DNA of 64,000 nucleotides from Treponema sp. GTDB taxonomy: Bacteria > Spirochaetota > Spirochaetia > Treponematales > Breznakiellaceae. Below are positions 24,708 to 35,753 of this stretch, one piece after another. The stretch covers positions 1 to 64,000 of the forward strand of contig WRKT01000003.1 in assembly GCA_009777995.1 (NCBI GenBank). Direction: 5' to 3'. The stretch's first letter is position 1. Each line of letters starts with the position of its first letter. The notes beneath the pieces are model-generated. The model did no database searches, was not told where the DNA came from, and saw only the letters and a program-made list of their open reading frames with translations. The position numbers were made by a program, and so were the translations under genes.

Positions 24708-27700
24708 TCAGGGGATATTAAGGGCCGATTTAATATTTTTTACCAATTCGGTAATTTCTTCGGTTAACTTTGGAAGTCTTTCGCGAACTGTTTCTATGTC
24801 TCCTGCCTTACCTGCTGCTTCCACTTCTGCCGCAAGGGCTGAAAGATCGTTTGCTCTTATGGATGCTGAAACACCCTTTATTGCATGGGCCTGGGAGCTA
24901 ATCTCATCGAGTGCATCCTCCTCCGGGGCTTTTTCCAGCAGCGGCAGGCGTTTTTCGGCATCCTTACAGAAAAGTTTCAGCACTCTAATAAAAAACTCTA
25001 GTTTTCCGCCTGTCATTGCTATACCCTGTTTTACATCAACTCCCGGAATTTGAAGTTCAACAGGTTCTTCTTTTGCCTTGCCTGCTTCGATTGTTTCAGC
25101 CTTCTCGCCTTTATCTTCTCCCTTTACCCTTTTTTCCTTAGGTATCCATAGGGTAAGCATTTCGTCAAGCTTGGAAATATCAACAGGTTTGGCAAGAAAA
25201 TCGTTAAATCCCTTTTCGATGAACATCTCCCTCATTCCCGATACAGCATTTGCCGTTAGGGCAATAATTGGCACCTGCTTACGTTTAGTTTCCTGGTCCT
25301 TCTGCTGCTGCTCCCAATCTCTGATTGCCTCTGTTGCTTCAATTCCGTCCATTTCAGGCATCATATGATCCATGAAAACTAAGTCATATTCTCTGCGTTT
25401 TACAAGTTCAATTGCCTCAATGCCGCTCTGGCAGGTATCTACACTTGCCTTATAAGGTAATAAAAGACCTTCTGCGACTTTTAAGTTTGTCGGAATATCA
25501 TCTACAATTAAGATCCTGGCACTTGGAAGAGTAAATCTGATTGTGCTAAAGGTGCTTGAGCTTTCAAAATAGTCTTTGCTGTCTGCCTTGCCATTAAGGG
25601 TGTTTGCAATGGATAGGGACTGAACAGGAAGGGAAATGAAGCGAACATTAGAAATATAGGATTCGGTTCCCCACTCTACCATTAGGGCTAAAGAAGGCTT
25701 CTTGCCTCCCTTGAAATCTTCGGCCGGTCTTTCCAGATAAGGCTTAATTTTTTCATAAAGGCCGTAGCCCGAGAATATAAAGAACCATTCCTGTTTAAAA
25801 AGTTCATTCGCAAAGTCTTCTACATTCTCAACAGATGTAAAGGGTACATCCAGATTTTTCAATGACCAGCTAATGGATTTTTCATAAACGGCTCTCCGCT
25901 CAAAAATTAGGATTTTCTTCTCTCTTGGGTTTTCCACCTTTGCAAAGGGAATATTTTCGTCAATCTCCTGAGGAAGTACTGCAGTGAATACGCTTCCAAC
26001 CCCGTACTCACTTTCTACTGTGACATCTCCTCCCATTGTCATGCAAAGTCTCTTTGTAATTGCGAGACCCAGACCTGTCCCTTCGATGCTGCGGTTCTTC
26101 TTTGTGTCAACTTGAGCGAAATCGGTGAACAGTTTTTCACGGTCATCGGCCTTAATGCCAAACCCGGTATCAGTGACAGAAATCTGAAGCCAAAGCTGTG
26201 CGTCTCCCCTGTCTACCCGCTCCACAGTAAGGCTGATATGTCCCTTGTTTGTATATTTTACAGCGTTTGAAAGCAGATTTAAGAGAATCTGCCTTAGTCG
26301 TATCTCATCACCAATAAGAGAATGAGGAATATTGCCGTCTATATTCGTATAAAATCTGACAGGTTTCTCCATAAGCCTTGTGCGAATTATACTGACCACA
26401 TCATTTACAAGGGATGCAAGGAGATACTTTGTCGGGATAATTTCGAGTTTGCCTGCTTCAATTTTAGAGAAGTCTAATAGGTCATTTATTATTGAGATAA
26501 GGTTACCTGCAGCTTGTCTTATATCAAGGACATAGCCCTTGGAATCCTCAGAGAGATTTTCTCGTAAGAGAAGCTCGGCCATTCCTGAAATTGCATTCAT
26601 TGGAGTGCGTATTTCGTGGCTCATATTTGCAAGGAAGCTGCTCTTTGTACGGCTTGCTGTTTCTGCAGCCTCTTTTAACTCAAGGAGGCGGCGATTTTGT
26701 GACCTGATTTCGTCAACAATGCTGAAAACATATTCACCGGTATTTTCAACATTCTTTTGATACACTACAAGCATTTTTTCAATGTCTTCTTTAGAGACAT
26801 TCGATTGTTGTACCATTGCTCCAAGGCTTTTTCTTATTACTTCAAAGTTGGCTTCATCTGCCCCGGCATCCATGCTCCCCTTAAGATAAGAAATGGTGAT
26901 GTTTAATAATTCACTTCGGCTTACTATGTCAAATACCAAAGACTTTAATTTGCTGTCGGTATAGTGAAAAAGACGTTTTGCCTTATATGGGTCTGTGGCT
27001 CCCTCAGGCGGGGGAGTGCCGAAAATTACTGCGGTTAAGGTCTGGTTATGATGGGTGAACAGTTCCTCTCCGTATGTATTAAAGCCGATCATTGGATGAC
27101 AGGCGAAGACATTGTTAAAGTCATTGAGCTTATTAAGTTCTTTTAATTCAAGGTATCGCAGAACGCAATTAAAAAGAAGACATCCCTGTATGCCCGGCAA
27201 GAACTGTGCTGCCACAGATAAGCTCTTCTCTGCATGTTTTATTATATCGCCTTGAGTTAATAAATGTACTTTCGTTCCTGCTTCGATATAACAGTAAAAT
27301 TGAAGTCCAACTCCATCTATGACGGCATTTGGGCTTCTGACATAAACAGAGTCTCCGAATCTTAGGCCCACCGGATGTTTTGCAAAAATACCTGCATCCA
27401 GTTTATTTACATCGTCTATACCAATTTGCTTTGCATAAAAGACTGCGGCAGGCTGTCCGTCTATTTCCCAGGCAATACGCTTCATTGTTTCTACACGAGT
27501 GATAGTAAAAGAATTGTCGGTTGGCAGATAATGTACATAATGGTTAAAGAAAAATGGAATCTTCATTTTTAGGATTGCTGCTGAAAGAGCGTCCCCTGAT
27601 ATCAACTCTCCTGTGCTTACAAGGGTCTTTGTAAAAGTAAGTATGTCCGCAGCGGCTCCGCCTACAAAGGCCATGTTTAAATCCTGCTCCATGGCGAACT

Positions 27701-28121
27701 CTTTCATGATTAGTTCTCCAAGGCAAAGGCCATCAAAGAAAATGAGCCCAAGGTATTCGTCAGGGTTTATATTTTCGTTCGCCGTCTTTTCTTTTAGCTC
27801 GTTTATTGCAGCTTTCGCGGCCTTTATCGGGTCTTCTTTTACACCTTCCTGAAATGATACAAAGACTTCTTCAACTTCCTCATCAGAAAGTGACATAATA
27901 GTAATACCGCTTTCAATTGCACCGGTGCTTGACCAGCCGCCTATCATGGAAGCGCCTATGCAGGTTGCCCCCGGAAACTTTTTAGATATATGCTTGTGAA
28001 CTTCGTACTCTTCAAGTTCCGGGGAAAAGAAGTAAATAATAGCTTTAATATTTTTTTGATCAACTTCCTTTAATATAGAGTCAAGGTTATGATCATGGGT
28101 GGAAGCAACTTTTATTGCCAT
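24708..28121 (-). CDS. FIST-domain hybrid sensor histidine kinase
   Basis: A 1137-residue cytoplasmic kinase with no membrane span. Residues 1-390 form FIST N and C domains, thought to sense small molecules such as amino acids (AFVGGAAAD and GCLLFNCVLRYLEL segments). A coiled coil leads to HisKA ([16 protein letters not shown], His502), then HATPase_c with LLSNAVKYTNKG, DTGFGIK and [10 protein letters not shown] receiver-like domain without the acceptor Asp comes next (about 735-850), then a true receiver ([12 protein letters not shown] and KPVDISK), and a C-terminal Hpt (QAHAIKGVSASI, His intact). GGAG precedes the ATG. Two bases follow the previous kinase gene. Confidence 0.93.
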   Translation of the reverse strand: MAIKVASTHDHNLDSILKEVDQKNIKAIIYFFSPELEEYEVHKHISKKFPGATCIGASMIGGWSSTGAIESGITIMSLSDEEVEEVFVSFQEGVKEDPIKAAKAAINELKEKTANENINPDEYLGLIFFDGLCLGELIMKEFAMEQDLNMAFVGGAAADILTFTKTLVSTGELISGDALSAAILKMKIPFFFNHYVHYLPTDNSFTITRVETMKRIAWEIDGQPAAVFYAKQIGIDDVNKLDAGIFAKHPVGLRFGDSVYVRSPNAVIDGVGLQFYCYIEAGTKVHLLTQGDIIKHAEKSLSVAAQFLPGIQGCLLFNCVLRYLELKELNKLNDFNNVFACHPMIGFNTYGEELFTHHNQTLTAVIFGTPPPEGATDPYKAKRLFHYTDSKLKSLVFDIVSRSELLNITISYLKGSMDAGADEANFEVIRKSLGAMVQQSNVSKEDIEKMLVVYQKNVENTGEYVFSIVDEIRSQNRRLLELKEAAETASRTKSSFLANMSHEIRTPMNAISGMAELLLRENLSEDSKGYVLDIRQAAGNLISIINDLLDFSKIEAGKLEIIPTKYLLASLVNDVVSIIRTRLMEKPVRFYTNIDGNIPHSLIGDEIRLRQILLNLLSNAVKYTNKGHISLTVERVDRGDAQLWLQISVTDTGFGIKADDREKLFTDFAQVDTKKNRSIEGTGLGLAITKRLCMTMGGDVTVESEYGVGSVFTAVLPQEIDENIPFAKVENPREKKILIFERRAVYEKSISWSLKNLDVPFTSVENVEDFANELFKQEWFFIFSGYGLYEKIKPYLERPAEDFKGGKKPSLALMVEWGTESYISNVRFISLPVQSLSIANTLNGKADSKDYFESSSTFSTIRFTLPSARILIVDDIPTNLKVAEGLLLPYKASVDTCQSGIEAIELVKRREYDLVFMDHMMPEMDGIEATEAIRDWEQQQKDQETKRKQVPIIALTANAVSGMREMFIEKGFNDFLAKPVDISKLDEMLTLWIPKEKRVKGEDKGEKAETIEAGKAKEEPVELQIPGVDVKQGIAMTGGKLEFFIRVLKLFCKDAEKRLPLLEKAPEEDALDEISSQAHAIKGVSASIRANDLSALAAEVEAAGKAGDIETVRERLPKLTEEITELVKNIKSALNIP

Positions 28122-28123
28122 AT

Positions 28124-30643
28124 TTACTCCATTGTCCTTATTAAGTTACGAACAGTTTTTAGAGCATTTCCAAATTCTGCCATTAATACATCATCGGAAA
28201 TTGTTTCAAGAGTTTCCATGGTTTTTTTATCAAGTGATAATAATTTTAAGTCTTCTATTATATTGTCAATTTCTTCTGCTTTTTCAATTCTTAAGGCAGA
28301 TTCAAGTGCCTTTAAAAGCGGAGTGCAATTAGGCGGAGGATCGGTAGGCCCATCTTCCTCATTTTCATTTATGGTGGCCTTTATGCTTTCAGTAAGTTTT
28401 TCTAGGCCTTCTGCAAATGAAGAAAGTTTCCCTTCTATTATGTCCATTTGTCCTGCCTTCCCTGCAGCCTCTATATCTGCCGCAGCCTGAGAAAGTGTTG
28501 CTGCACCAATTGATGCACATGCACTTTTTAAGGCATGTACCTGCGTTATGAATAAGGTTAGGGATTCAGGTTTCGGCATGGTTCTTATTTGAGGAAGGCG
28601 TGAGAGAGCATCTTTGCAGAATAAAGATAAAACATTGCGGTAACGTTCATCCGTACCGCCTGTCATTGCAATGCCGTTTTTTATATTAACCCCAATTGCA
28701 GTAAGTAAGGGATAGTCTGTGGTCTCCGTAGGTGTGCTTTTTGGAGTCTGCCCTGCACCTTTCTCTCTTCTTTCTTCAGGGATCCAGCGCCTTAAGATAT
28801 CATCCAGCTTTGAGACATCAATTGGTTTAGCAAGAAAATCACTGAAGCCCTTTTCCAAGAACATTTCTCGCATCCCTGAAACCACATTTGCAGTAAGAGC
28901 AACAATCGGAAGGCTTTTGAAGTAATTGTCATCTAGTTTTCTAATAATTGATGTTGCTTCGATCCCATCCATTCCGGGCATCATGTGATCCATAAATACA
29001 ATGTCATAATTATTGTTTTTTATTAACTCAATCGCCTCTGCTCCGCTTAAGCATGTGTCCAGCTCTGACTTATAAGGCGAAAGAAGGCCCTCTGCGACTT
29101 TCAGGTTTACTTCAATGTCGTCTACAACGAGCAGCTTGACACCGGGAATTGTAAATATCCCGCTGCTTTTTTGATTAGAGTCTTTATAGTATTCCTGCAA
29201 TGCTTCCTTGCCAATAAACTCATTAGCTAAAGGCGTTTCAGAATCAATACCTTGAGGTAATAATACAGTGAATACACTGCCCTTGCCGTATTCGCTGCTT
29301 ACGCTAATGCTGCCATCCATTGCCTGGCATAACCGCCGTGTAATTGCTAGACCGAGGCCTGTACCTTCAATTGCTCTATTCCTTTCAGTATCCACTTGGG
29401 CAAAGTCACCGAAGAGTTTCTTCTGGTCTTCAGGTTTAATCCCCTGTCCGGTATCGGAGATTGAAATTTTGAGAAGTATTTCCTTATCCTGGCGTTTTTC
29501 TGTCTCTATGGAAAGGGTAACTTGGCCCCTTTGGGTAAACTTAACAGCATTTGAAAGCAAATTAAGTATAATTTGTCTAAGCCTTACTTCGTCACCTATA
29601 AGCTTATTTGGAATGTCTTGACCTATATTAATTTGTAAACTGACAGGTTTGTTCTCAAGGCGCATGTTTATTATGCTTGCAGTATCATTTATAATCGATG
29701 AAAGAAGATACTTTACCGTGATTATTTCAAGTTTACCAGCTTCGATTTTCGAGAAGTCTAAAATATCGTTTATTATTGAAATAAGGTTAGAAGATGCCTG
29801 TTTTATATTTTGTGCGTCAGTCCTTGCTTCGTCGGGGAGTTCCCTTCGCAATAGAAGTTCTGACATCCCTGTTATCGCATTCATGGGAGTGCGGATTTCG
29901 TGGCTCATAATGGAAAGGAACTGGCTCTTTGCCTGATTCGCGCTTTCGCTTTGTTGGGCCTTTCTTCGGTATAGCCATATGCCGAGACTGCCTGAGAGAA
30001 TTGAAGAAAAGAGGGAGAAGAAAAGCACGGTGCGCATTATCCTGATATTGTTTCTCTGTGTAATAATAATCTCATCGCTTAGGTCTACCCCTGCAGCAGC
30101 GTAGACAGAACCGTCAGGTCCGAATACAGGAGCAAGACCTGATATTAGGCCGTCCCAGCTTGTGGTATAGGTACCAAGATCGGATGCCCAGGGGTTTCCG
30201 GCCATGATATATGGAACTGCCTCTGCTGTAGAAGGGTCTTCATCAATATAGTAAAAAAGTTCCGGAGTAACCATCCATTCTTCATCCTCATCATTATCAA
30301 TGATGTACTGGATGCGGCCATCTTCATAACGCCAATAATAAACGTAGAGCACTCTATAACTTTCAGCGAAGCTCATGAGTCTTGTTCTTGTTTCTTTCCA
30401 TTCAGGTCTTTCCATGTCTTCACCTGTATGGAAGAGATCAAGTTCCTCTACTGTTAGAAATGTTGAAGCAGCCTGGGCGGCGGCAAGAAGATGGTGATGA
30501 ATACTTTCTTCTACAGCGCTTTCCATGTGGCTTATATAAACAGATACCACAATAGTAACAATTAACATAAGTGCAGCGGAAACTGAAAACAATGAAAATA
30601 CGAATTGCAGCCTGTCAATTAATTTCTTGCCGGATGGTCTCAT
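28124..30643 (-). CDS. Membrane hybrid sensor histidine kinase with periplasmic sensor
   Basis: An 839-residue kinase. Two membrane spans (about 15-38 and 203-225) flank a ~165-residue periplasmic sensor of Cache-like character (segments [13 protein letters not shown] and [18 protein letters not shown]). HisKA has [13 protein letters not shown] (His248). HATPase_c has [19 protein letters not shown] and [10 protein letters not shown] receiver follows ([19 protein letters not shown]), then an Hpt with [11 protein letters not shown], and a ~60-residue tail shared with the 30640 kinase and the stand-alone Hpt. It lacks the degenerate second receiver of its two neighbours. Its ATG overlaps the upstream kinase stop (ATGA). 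Confidence 0.93.
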   Translation of the reverse strand: MRPSGKKLIDRLQFVFSLFSVSAALMLIVTIVVSVYISHMESAVEESIHHHLLAAAQAASTFLTVEELDLFHTGEDMERPEWKETRTRLMSFAESYRVLYVYYWRYEDGRIQYIIDNDEDEEWMVTPELFYYIDEDPSTAEAVPYIMAGNPWASDLGTYTTSWDGLISGLAPVFGPDGSVYAAAGVDLSDEIIITQRNNIRIMRTVLFFSLFSSILSGSLGIWLYRRKAQQSESANQAKSQFLSIMSHEIRTPMNAITGMSELLLRRELPDEARTDAQNIKQASSNLISIINDILDFSKIEAGKLEIITVKYLLSSIINDTASIINMRLENKPVSLQINIGQDIPNKLIGDEVRLRQIILNLLSNAVKFTQRGQVTLSIETEKRQDKEILLKISISDTGQGIKPEDQKKLFGDFAQVDTERNRAIEGTGLGLAITRRLCQAMDGSISVSSEYGKGSVFTVLLPQGIDSETPLANEFIGKEALQEYYKDSNQKSSGIFTIPGVKLLVVDDIEVNLKVAEGLLSPYKSELDTCLSGAEAIELIKNNNYDIVFMDHMMPGMDGIEATSIIRKLDDNYFKSLPIVALTANVVSGMREMFLEKGFSDFLAKPIDVSKLDDILRRWIPEERREKGAGQTPKSTPTETTDYPLLTAIGVNIKNGIAMTGGTDERYRNVLSLFCKDALSRLPQIRTMPKPESLTLFITQVHALKSACASIGAATLSQAAADIEAAGKAGQMDIIEGKLSSFAEGLEKLTESIKATINENEEDGPTDPPPNCTPLLKALESALRIEKAEEIDNIIEDLKLLSLDKKTMETLETISDDVLMAEFGNALKTVRNLIRTME

Positions 30644-33420
30644 GCGAACTCCTTTATCTTCTCTATGGCGCTTTCGTATTCAGCCATTAAAATATCGTCT
30701 GAAATTTCTTCAAGAATTCCCTTAGTCTTTTGATCGAATTTTTTATTCAATAGATTGTCAAGGCATAAGTCAATTTGATTGCTTTTTCCGGATTCCAATG
30801 CCTTAAGCAGTGCTGAAAAGAGCTCTTTAGCTTTATCTGAATCGATATGTAAATCGGCTTCTTCTGTTTTATTGTCAATTGAAGCTTTAATTGTCCGTAC
30901 AGTTAAAGTAAGAGTGTTAATAAAACCGGGAAGTAATCTTTTTATTTGTTCAAAGTCTTCTTCTCTGCCTGCCGCTTCCAATTCTGCAGCTTTTTCTGAA
31001 AGCTCAGCTGCACCAATGGAGGCGCTTGCACTTTTTAGGGCATGAACATGAGTTATATAAAGAGATAATGAGCTTGCATCAGGTACTACTTCAAGCAGAG
31101 GTAGACGTACCCCTGCATCCTTACAAAAAAGTGCAAGGACATGCTCATAGTACTCTTCCCTGCCCCCTGTCATGGTAATTCCCTGTTTGACGCTAATACC
31201 AATATCTGTAAGAAGTTCCTTATTGATCTTGCTCTTTGCTGCCTGTTCAACCACCCTTACTCCGGCTTCTCGCTTTTCTCTTGCTATCCAGCGGCCAAGT
31301 ATCTCATCCAATCTGGAAATATCTATGGGTTTAGGCAGAAAATCGCTGAAGCCCTTATCAAGGAACATTTCTCTCATTCCGGAAACTGCATTTGCCGTAA
31401 GTGCAATAATCGGAGTGTTCATGCGATCATTCTCCGCTTCCCAGGCGCGGATTAATGTAGTTGCTTCAATTCCGTCCATTTCAGGCATCATGTGATCCAT
31501 GAAAACAAGGTCATAGTCGTTTTTCTTTATTAGTTCTATGGCTTCTTTACCGCTCAAACAGGTTTCAAGCTCAGCCTGGTATGGGACTAAAAGTCCTTCT
31601 GCAACTTTTAAGTTTACTGCTATATCATCCACAACAAGGAGTCTTGCCTTCGGGATGGTAAAGCGGGTTTTACTTAATTGGGCAGTGCTGTCATAATAAT
31701 CGAGTCTGTCAGAAATTCCGTTCAAGGTATTTGCTATAGAAAGTGTATGAACAGGTAATGCTATAAAGCGAATATTAGGAAGATATACTTCAGTTCCCCA
31801 TTCGACCATAAGGGCTAAGGGCGGTTTCTTCCCCCCGGGGAACTCTGCATTTGCCAAGGCAGGTTTTATTTTATTATAAAGACCGTAACCTGAAAGTATA
31901 AATGTCCATTGACTAAGAACAAGAGCTTCTATAAACTCAGCCTCGTTTGTTACCATTGTATATCGAACGCCCAGGTTTTTAAGTGCCCAGCATACAGAGT
32001 CTGCGTAAATAAGACGTCCTTCGTAAACAAGAACATCCATTTGATCACTGTTTGTAACGGCGGCAAATGGATCATCACCTTCAATATATTGCGGAATTAT
32101 TACTGTAAACTCACTTCCTTTGCCGTATTCACTTACTACACTTATATCTCCTCCCATTGCAATACAGAGCCGCTTTGTAATTGCAAGGCCAAGACCTGTA
32201 CCCTCTATACCTCTATTCTTTTTCGTATCAACCTGCATAAAGTCTCCGAAGAGTTTCTGCTGATCTTCAGGTTTAATGCCCCCTCCGGTATCACCTATGC
32301 TTATTTTAAGCCAAACATGCCTTTCTGATTTTTTTTCACTTGTAATGGACATGCTTATGTGTCCCTTCTCTGTAAACTTAGCTGCATTTGAAAGAAGGTT
32401 TAGTATTATTTGACGCAGGCGGACTTCATCTCCGATTAAATTGTTTGGAAGACTTCCGTCTATATTTGTGTAAAAACGAATTGGTCTTTCAATAAGACGC
32501 ATCCTGATTATATTTACAGAGTCGTTAACCAACGATGAAAGCATGTATTTTACAGGTAATATTTCAAGTTTGCCCGCTTCAATTTTTGAAAAGTCAAGGA
32601 TATCATTTATTATCGAAATAAGGTTACTTGCAGCCTGCTTAATATCTTTAACGTCACTCCTTGCATCATCAGGCAGATCTCTTCTTAAAAGCAGTTCAGA
32701 CATTCCGCTTATTGCATTCATTGGAGTGCGTATTTCGTGGCTCATATTCGCAAGGAAGCTGCTCTTTGTGCGGCTTGCTGCTTCCGCTTCTTCACGCAGC
32801 TCCTGAAGCTTCCTGTTCTGGATTTCAATGGCCCTATCTTTGGTTTTTCTTGTTGTTTCTATTACAACCATTACAGAAAATACCAGGGCGTAAGTTACAA
32901 TTAAATGTATTGGAATGGTTAGTTCATAATCGTATAGAGAAAGGCCCGGTATTACCATCTGAAGAGATATAAGTACTAATGCAATTGAAGAAAAAATAAT
33001 ACCCGGTTTCATTCCCATAAGCATAATTGTTGTAAGGGGGTACATATAAATGAACATGAAGTTGGAGCCTTCTGCTTCACCAAGGTATGTAACAGCCATG
33101 CATAAAAAGCCGTAAAAAACCATGAGCATTGCAGCAGGTACTATTTGCTGCACCTTCTTTGCTCTAGAAAAAACTATTGTAAGAACGGCAATCAAAAGCA
33201 TGACAGAGCAGGCTATTACTGTGGTATACTTGCCTTCAATGAATCGTACTACAATAAATCCCATAAGAATTCCGCCGCCAAAGACGCTGATAAAATTTAA
33301 TAGCACATAACGAATGAGATAATCGGACATGCCGAAATCATTCTTTTCGGTATACTTTCCTGATGTTGCGAAATTTACAATAAACCTAATAACCGGATTT
33401 GTACTGTATGTTTTTTTCAT
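30640..33420 (-). CDS. Hybrid sensor histidine kinase with multi-span membrane sensor
   Basis: A 926-residue kinase from the ATG at 33420, which shares a base with the rlmB stop (TAATG) and has AGGAG upstream. About six hydrophobic spans lie between residues 33 and 188 ([20 protein letters not shown] and others), resembling MASE-type sensors. HisKA has [13 protein letters not shown] (His228). HATPase_c has [19 protein letters not shown] and [10 protein letters not shown] receiver-like domain without an acceptor Asp follows ([12 protein letters not shown] through [11 protein letters not shown]), then a true receiver ([12 protein letters not shown]), an Hpt ([11 protein letters not shown]) and the shared tail. 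First kinase gene of the operon. Confidence 0.92.
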   Translation of the reverse strand: MKKTYSTNPVIRFIVNFATSGKYTEKNDFGMSDYLIRYVLLNFISVFGGGILMGFIVVRFIEGKYTTVIACSVMLLIAVLTIVFSRAKKVQQIVPAAMLMVFYGFLCMAVTYLGEAEGSNFMFIYMYPLTTIMLMGMKPGIIFSSIALVLISLQMVIPGLSLYDYELTIPIHLIVTYALVFSVMVVIETTRKTKDRAIEIQNRKLQELREEAEAASRTKSSFLANMSHEIRTPMNAISGMSELLLRRDLPDDARSDVKDIKQAASNLISIINDILDFSKIEAGKLEILPVKYMLSSLVNDSVNIIRMRLIERPIRFYTNIDGSLPNNLIGDEVRLRQIILNLLSNAAKFTEKGHISMSITSEKKSERHVWLKISIGDTGGGIKPEDQQKLFGDFMQVDTKKNRGIEGTGLGLAITKRLCIAMGGDISVVSEYGKGSEFTVIIPQYIEGDDPFAAVTNSDQMDVLVYEGRLIYADSVCWALKNLGVRYTMVTNEAEFIEALVLSQWTFILSGYGLYNKIKPALANAEFPGGKKPPLALMVEWGTEVYLPNIRFIALPVHTLSIANTLNGISDRLDYYDSTAQLSKTRFTIPKARLLVVDDIAVNLKVAEGLLVPYQAELETCLSGKEAIELIKKNDYDLVFMDHMMPEMDGIEATTLIRAWEAENDRMNTPIIALTANAVSGMREMFLDKGFSDFLPKPIDISRLDEILGRWIAREKREAGVRVVEQAAKSKINKELLTDIGISVKQGITMTGGREEYYEHVLALFCKDAGVRLPLLEVVPDASSLSLYITHVHALKSASASIGAAELSEKAAELEAAGREEDFEQIKRLLPGFINTLTLTVRTIKASIDNKTEEADLHIDSDKAKELFSALLKALESGKSNQIDLCLDNLLNKKFDQKTKGILEEISDDILMAEYESAIEKIKEFA

Positions 33421-34166
33421 TAAATTGCTTTCTCCTGACATTTCCTCTGACGCATAACCTCGTAGAATAGCACCCCTGCTGCAACAGACACATTTAAAGA
33501 ATCTATTCTTCCAAGTGAAGGTATTGAAATCATTACATCGCAGCTTTCGCGAAGGAGCCTCGATATACCTGTTCCCTCTCCTCCAAGTATTATTGCTGTC
33601 TTACCCCTTAGGTCACGCGTATAGGCAGTTTCTCCTTCCATGTCTGCGCCATAAATCCAGAAACCGCTGTCCTTGAGCAGCTCAACAGCTCTCGGCAGGT
33701 TTGGAGTTTCTGCCTGTAAGACCCAGGCAGAAGTCCCTGCCGAAGTCTTCGAGATAACATCAGCATGCTTTGCAGTTCTTCTCTGCCTGCTTATTACAAG
33801 GTCGACTCCGAATTGATCGCAGGAACGAAGGATTGCGCCATAATTGTGGGGATCGGTAATTTCATCAAGGATGACAACCAGGGCATCATTTACCTGACTT
33901 TCTTCGTTCATATTCTGTAAAAATTCTTCAATGGAGATATCCGGCCCCCCGGCCCCTCCGTCAATTTCCAGAATTATTCCCCTATGATTCGGAGAGAGCC
34001 TGTCAAGGTCGGCAGTCCCAACCCTCTCAAGCCGTATCCTCTTCTCGTTGGCTAATACCGTGAGCTCCTTTGCCCTTGGCCCCGGTTTTGCAATTAAAAG
34101 TGTACCGCAGGGACGCCCCGATTTGATTCTTTCTTCAATTGCATGAAAGCCGGTAAGGTAGATCAT
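33420..34166 (-). CDS. rlmB: TrmH/SpoU-family rRNA 2'-O-methyltransferase (RlmB-type)
   Basis: A 248-residue knotted methyltransferase that probably methylates the ribose of a 23S rRNA guanosine. The N-terminal substrate-binding domain ([20 protein letters not shown]) is followed by the SPOUT core motifs: 1 [21 protein letters not shown], here split around residue 105, 2 [14 protein letters not shown], 3 [20 protein letters not shown]. The target is inferred from the family. It starts 3 bases after gnd and its stop overlaps the first kinase ATG, so it shares their transcript. Confidence 0.88.
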   Translation of the reverse strand: MIYLTGFHAIEERIKSGRPCGTLLIAKPGPRAKELTVLANEKRIRLERVGTADLDRLSPNHRGIILEIDGGAGGPDISIEEFLQNMNEESQVNDALVVILDEITDPHNYGAILRSCDQFGVDLVISRQRRTAKHADVISKTSAGTSAWVLQAETPNLPRAVELLKDSGFWIYGADMEGETAYTRDLRGKTAIILGGEGTGISRLLRESCDVMISIPSLGRIDSLNVSVAAGVLFYEVMRQRKCQEKAI

Positions 34167-34169
34167 TTT

Positions 34170-35672
34170 TTATACCGTATATGTTGATGCACCGGTTTTC
34201 CCACCCTTACCGGTCCAGTTCGTGTGGAAGAACTCGCCACGTTTTCTGTCTATACGCTCATAGCCATGAGCTCCAAAATAGTCCCGCTGAGCCTGAAGCA
34301 GGTTCGCAGGCAGTTTCGCACATCTATATGCATCGAAATACTCTAAGGCGGCACAAAGGGCAGGTACCGGAATCCCGGCTGTGATGGCTGCCGCCGCAAC
34401 CTTACGCCATGAGCTTTGAGCTTCCTGCATGATAGACGTAAAGAAGGGATCAAGGAGAAGGTTTGATAAGCCGGGGTCCCTGTCAAAGGCTTCCTTAATT
34501 TTATCCAAGAATGCCGAGCGAATAATGCAGCCTCCCTTCCACATAAGAGCTATGGCTCCGTAGTTCAGTTTCCAGCCATACTCTTTTGCAGCCTCTCTCA
34601 TTAAAAGAAAGCCCTGTGCGTAGGATACCAGCTTTGCTGCATAAAGGGCCCTGCGCAAGTCTTCGATGAAGGCAGTTTTATCTCCGCTGAAAGAAGGCAG
34701 AGGCCCTGAGAAAACTTCTGAGGCTCTTACACGCTCGTCTTTTGCTGCAGAAAGGCAGCGGCTGAAAACTGCTTCGGCTATCAAGGTTAGCGGTACGCCA
34801 AACTCAAGCGCCGCAATGCCTGTCCATTTCCCTGTTCCCTTTTGCCCCGCTGTGTCTAGGATTTTTTCAACAAGGGGGCCTCCGGTGGTTGGGCCGGCTG
34901 TGGAGCCGGCCGCGTCGCCGGGGCCGCCGGCATCGTCCTTATACTGAAGTATGTCAGCGGTTATTTCGATAAGATAACTGTTTAGCTCACCTGTATTCCA
35001 CTCTGCAAAAATATCCCCCATTTCATCGGAAGAGAGTCCAAGCAGAGTTTTCATTAGAAAATAGCTTTCGCATATTAATTGCATATCACCATATTCAATG
35101 CCATTATGAATCATTTTTACAAAGTGGCCTGCGCCGTTTTCTCCCACCCAGTCACAGCATGGCTCTAGGTTTTTGCCTGCCGTGGCTGAAATTGCCCGGA
35201 ATATTGGCTTTATAAAGGGCCAGGCTTCAATTGAGCCTCCCGGCATTATCGAAGGCCCGTTTAAAGCGCCTTCTTCTCCGCCTGATATACCTGTTCCTAT
35301 GAAATAAAGCCCCTTCGATTCAATATAACCACTGCGTTTTATACTTTCAAGGTAATTTGAATTGCCCCCGTCTATAATTATATCCCCTTTTCCCAATACT
35401 TCCAAAAGCTCTTCTATAATATCATCGATTGCTACCCCGGCTTTAATCATAATCATTACTTTTGCGGGTTTAGAAAGGGCCTCGGCAAGGTTTTTTAAGC
35501 TATTACATCCGATAATTCTCTTTCCCTTACCTCTCCCTTTGAGAAAATCGTCTACTTTCGCTGCGGTTCTATTATAAACAGCCACGGTATAACCCTTGCT
35601 TTCCATATTCAGAATCAGGTTTTCTCCCATTACCGCAAGACCTATTAGACCGATATCTGCTTTACCTTCCAT
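34170..35672 (-). CDS. gnd: 6-phosphogluconate dehydrogenase, decarboxylating
   Basis: Oxidises 6-phosphogluconate to ribulose 5-phosphate in the pentose phosphate pathway. A 500-residue long-type enzyme with the N-terminal GLAVMGENLILNMESKGY, DGGNSNYLES, the signature GTGISGGEEGALNGPSIMPGG (around residue 128), catalytic KMIHNGIEYGDMQ, and AGQKGTGKWTGIAALEFG. Unusual: a Gly/Ala/Pro/Thr insertion at about residues 248-264 (nt 34881-34931) splits the normally short KDDxxGxPLVEKIL stretch. The insertion is in a surface region and its DNA is much more GC-rich than the rest. First gene of the gnd-rlmB-kinase run. Confidence 0.93.
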   Translation of the reverse strand: MEGKADIGLIGLAVMGENLILNMESKGYTVAVYNRTAAKVDDFLKGRGKGKRIIGCNSLKNLAEALSKPAKVMIMIKAGVAIDDIIEELLEVLGKGDIIIDGGNSNYLESIKRSGYIESKGLYFIGTGISGGEEGALNGPSIMPGGSIEAWPFIKPIFRAISATAGKNLEPCCDWVGENGAGHFVKMIHNGIEYGDMQLICESYFLMKTLLGLSSDEMGDIFAEWNTGELNSYLIEITADILQYKDDAGGPGDAAGSTAGPTTGGPLVEKILDTAGQKGTGKWTGIAALEFGVPLTLIAEAVFSRCLSAAKDERVRASEVFSGPLPSFSGDKTAFIEDLRRALYAAKLVSYAQGFLLMREAAKEYGWKLNYGAIALMWKGGCIIRSAFLDKIKEAFDRDPGLSNLLLDPFFTSIMQEAQSSWRKVAAAAITAGIPVPALCAALEYFDAYRCAKLPANLLQAQRDYFGAHGYERIDRKRGEFFHTNWTGKGGKTGASTYTV

Positions 35673-35753
35673 TAAATTCTCCCATCATCATTATATCATA
35701 AATAGAATATCTAATCACTGGACAAAGGGGCTATTTTTATGTCATAGTGGAAC

